A stretch of DNA of 6,823 nucleotides from an uncultured Pseudomonas sp. (lineage in GTDB: Bacteria; Pseudomonadota; Gammaproteobacteria; Pseudomonadales; Pseudomonadaceae), in NCBI GenBank assembly GCA_943912755.1, contig CALTWF010000164.1:1-6823 (forward strand). The letters are read 5' to 3'. Position numbers and translations under genes: made by a program. Below the pieces are notes generated by a model that worked only from the letters and a program-made list of their open reading frames with translations, ran no database searches and was not told where the DNA came from. Shown here piece after piece: positions 5,422-6,823 of this stretch (position 1 is its first letter; each line of letters opens with the position of its first letter).

Positions 5422-6823
5422 ATGAAACCATCGCTCGTCCTAAGAATGGGCCAGCAACTGACGATGACCCCGCAGTTGCAACAGGCCATCCGACTGCTCC
5501 AGCTCTCCACGCTGGACCTGCAGCAGGAAATCCAGGAAGCCCTGGAGTCCAATCCGATGCTCGAACGCCAGGAAGAAGGCGACGACTTCGATAACAGCGA
5601 CCCCATGGCCGACAACGCCGAGAGCAAGCCCGTCGCGGAGTCTCAGGAGAGCAGCTTCGAACAGTCCGCGCCCACTGCGGAAAACCTCGAAGAAGGCGAA
5701 TGGAACGAGCGCATCCCCAACGAACTGCCGGTCGATACCGCCTGGGAAGACATCTACCAGACCAGTGCCAGCAGCCTGCCCAGCAACGATGACGACGAGT
5801 GGGATTTCACCACCCGCACTTCCGCTGGCGAGAGCCTGCAGAGCCACCTGCTCTGGCAATTGAATCTGGCGCCGATGTCGGATACCGACCGCCTGATTGC
5901 CGTCACCCTGATCGACTGCATCAACAACCAGGGTTACCTCGACGAAACCCTCGAAGAAATCTGCGACTCCTTCGATCCAGAACTCGATATCGAACTGGAC
6001 GAAATCGAAGCCGTCCTGCACCGCATCCAGCAGTTCGAGCCGGCCGGTATCGGCGCGCGCAACCTGGGCGAATGCCTGTTGCTGCAATTGCGCCAACTGC
6101 CCGCCAACACACCGTGGATGGCTGAAGCACAGCGCCTGGTCAGCGATTACATCGACCTGCTCGGCAGCCGTGACTACAGTCAGCTGATGCGCCGCATGAA
6201 ACTCAAGGAAGACGAACTGCGCCAGGTCATCGAACTGGTCCAGAGCCTCAACCCGCGGCCCGGCTCGCAGATCGAGTCCAGCGAACCGGAATACGTGGTT
6301 CCCGATGTGATTGTGCGCAAGGACAGTGATCGCTGGCTGGTGGAACTGAACCAGGAAGCCGTACCGCGCCTGCGCGTCAATCCGCAGTACGCCGGTTTCG
6401 TCCGCCGCGCCGATACCAGCGCCGACAACACCTTCATGCGCAACCAGTTGCAGGAAGCGCGCTGGTTCATCAAGAGCCTGCAAAGCCGCAATGAAACCCT
6501 GATGAAGGTGGCGACGCAGATCGTCGAGCACCAGCGTGGCTTCCTCGACCACGGTGACGAAGCCATGAAGCCGCTGGTGCTGCATGACATCGCCGAAGCG
6601 GTGGGCATGCACGAATCGACCATTTCCCGGGTCACCACGCAGAAATACATGCACACCCCGCGCGGAATCTACGAGCTGAAGTACTTTTTCTCCAGCCACG
6701 TCAGCACCTCCGAAGGAGGGGAATGCTCCTCCACTGCCATTCGCGCGATCATCAAGAAACTGGTTGCCGCGGAAAATCAGAAAAAGCCATTGAGTGACAG
6801 CAAGATCGCTGGTTTACTGGAGG
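5422..6823 (+). CDS. rpoN: RpoN, RNA polymerase sigma-54 factor; C-terminal end cut by the right edge
   Basis: Sigma-54 directs core polymerase to -24/-12 promoters that need an ATP-driven activator; in pseudomonads these control nitrogen use, flagella, pili and other traits. The reading frame is open from the ATG at 5422 to the window end, 467 complete codons; related proteins are about 497 residues. Region I (1-50) is the glutamine- and leucine-rich activator-response segment (MGQQLTMTPQLQQAIRLLQL). Region II (about 51-128) is acidic and low in conservation, ending in DDDEWDF. The core-binding domain covers about 135-330. The helix-turn-helix lies at about 385-415 (HDIAEAVGMHESTISRVT). The RpoN box that reads the -24 element should lie just beyond the edge and cannot be checked. 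The only Shine-Dalgarno candidate, AAGG at 5403-5406, is 15 bases from the ATG, rather far, but the MKPSLVLRMGQQL start is the family start. No stop or frameshift was found. Confidence 0.97.
   Translation, partial: MKPSLVLRMGQQLTMTPQLQQAIRLLQLSTLDLQQEIQEALESNPMLERQEEGDDFDNSDPMADNAESKPVAESQESSFEQSAPTAENLEEGEWNERIPNELPVDTAWEDIYQTSASSLPSNDDDEWDFTTRTSAGESLQSHLLWQLNLAPMSDTDRLIAVTLIDCINNQGYLDETLEEICDSFDPELDIELDEIEAVLHRIQQFEPAGIGARNLGECLLLQLRQLPANTPWMAEAQRLVSDYIDLLGSRDYSQLMRRMKLKEDELRQVIELVQSLNPRPGSQIESSEPEYVVPDVIVRKDSDRWLVELNQEAVPRLRVNPQYAGFVRRADTSADNTFMRNQLQEARWFIKSLQSRNETLMKVATQIVEHQRGFLDHGDEAMKPLVLHDIAEAVGMHESTISRVTTQKYMHTPRGIYELKYFFSSHVSTSEGGECSSTAIRAIIKKLVAAENQKKPLSDSKIAGLLE

Noticed and set aside
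5440..6699. A 419-codon open frame on the minus strand opposite rpoN
   Set aside because: It lies wholly opposite the clearly real rpoN gene, and long antisense frames are expected in GC-rich coding DNA with strong third-position bias. The translation shows no recognisable domain.

Overview
The window is a conserved piece of a high-GC gammaproteobacterial chromosome, almost certainly a Pseudomonas. The gene order (mlaDEF facing away from kdsD-kdsC-lptC-lptA-lptB-rpoN) and the protein sequences, including a full-length Pseudomonas-type RpoN, point to that genus. From memory, the RpoN acidic region differs from that of P. aeruginosa at many positions, so another species is more likely. I see no insertion sequence, tRNA, rRNA, CRISPR array or foreign island, and no sign of an undescribed gene system.

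Layout. Positions 1-1643 (minus strand) hold the first codons of mlaD, then complete mlaE and mlaF, transcribed leftward as an operon with abutting or 1-base-overlapping genes. Positions 1644-1933 are a 290-bp divergent intergenic region. It holds a sigma-70-like promoter for mla, a sigma-70-like -10 for kdsD, a sigma-E/AlgU-like promoter candidate and a tandem pair of short dyads. Positions 1934-5246 (plus strand) hold kdsD, kdsC, lptC, lptA (called lptH in P. aeruginosa) and lptB, tightly packed and mostly overlapping. Positions 5247-5421 are the lptB-rpoN gap, with a promoter candidate and several inverted repeats but no intrinsic terminator. From 5422 rpoN runs off the right edge, missing its C-terminal end including the RpoN box.

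How the genes work together. KdsD and KdsC make Kdo, the inner-core sugar needed to build LPS. LptC, LptA and LptB belong to the machine that carries finished LPS across the periplasm. MlaF, MlaE and MlaD form the inner-membrane ABC complex that moves phospholipid between the membranes and keeps the outer leaflet free of phospholipid. One divergent control region therefore sits between the LPS supply genes and the phospholipid maintenance genes of the outer membrane. RpoN (sigma-54) is a conserved neighbour of lptB with a different job.

The points most worth a second look are in the non-coding DNA: the sigma-E-like promoter, the tandem dyads, a possible leader peptide before mlaF, and the repeats in front of rpoN. 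All are readings by eye and need comparative or transcript data.
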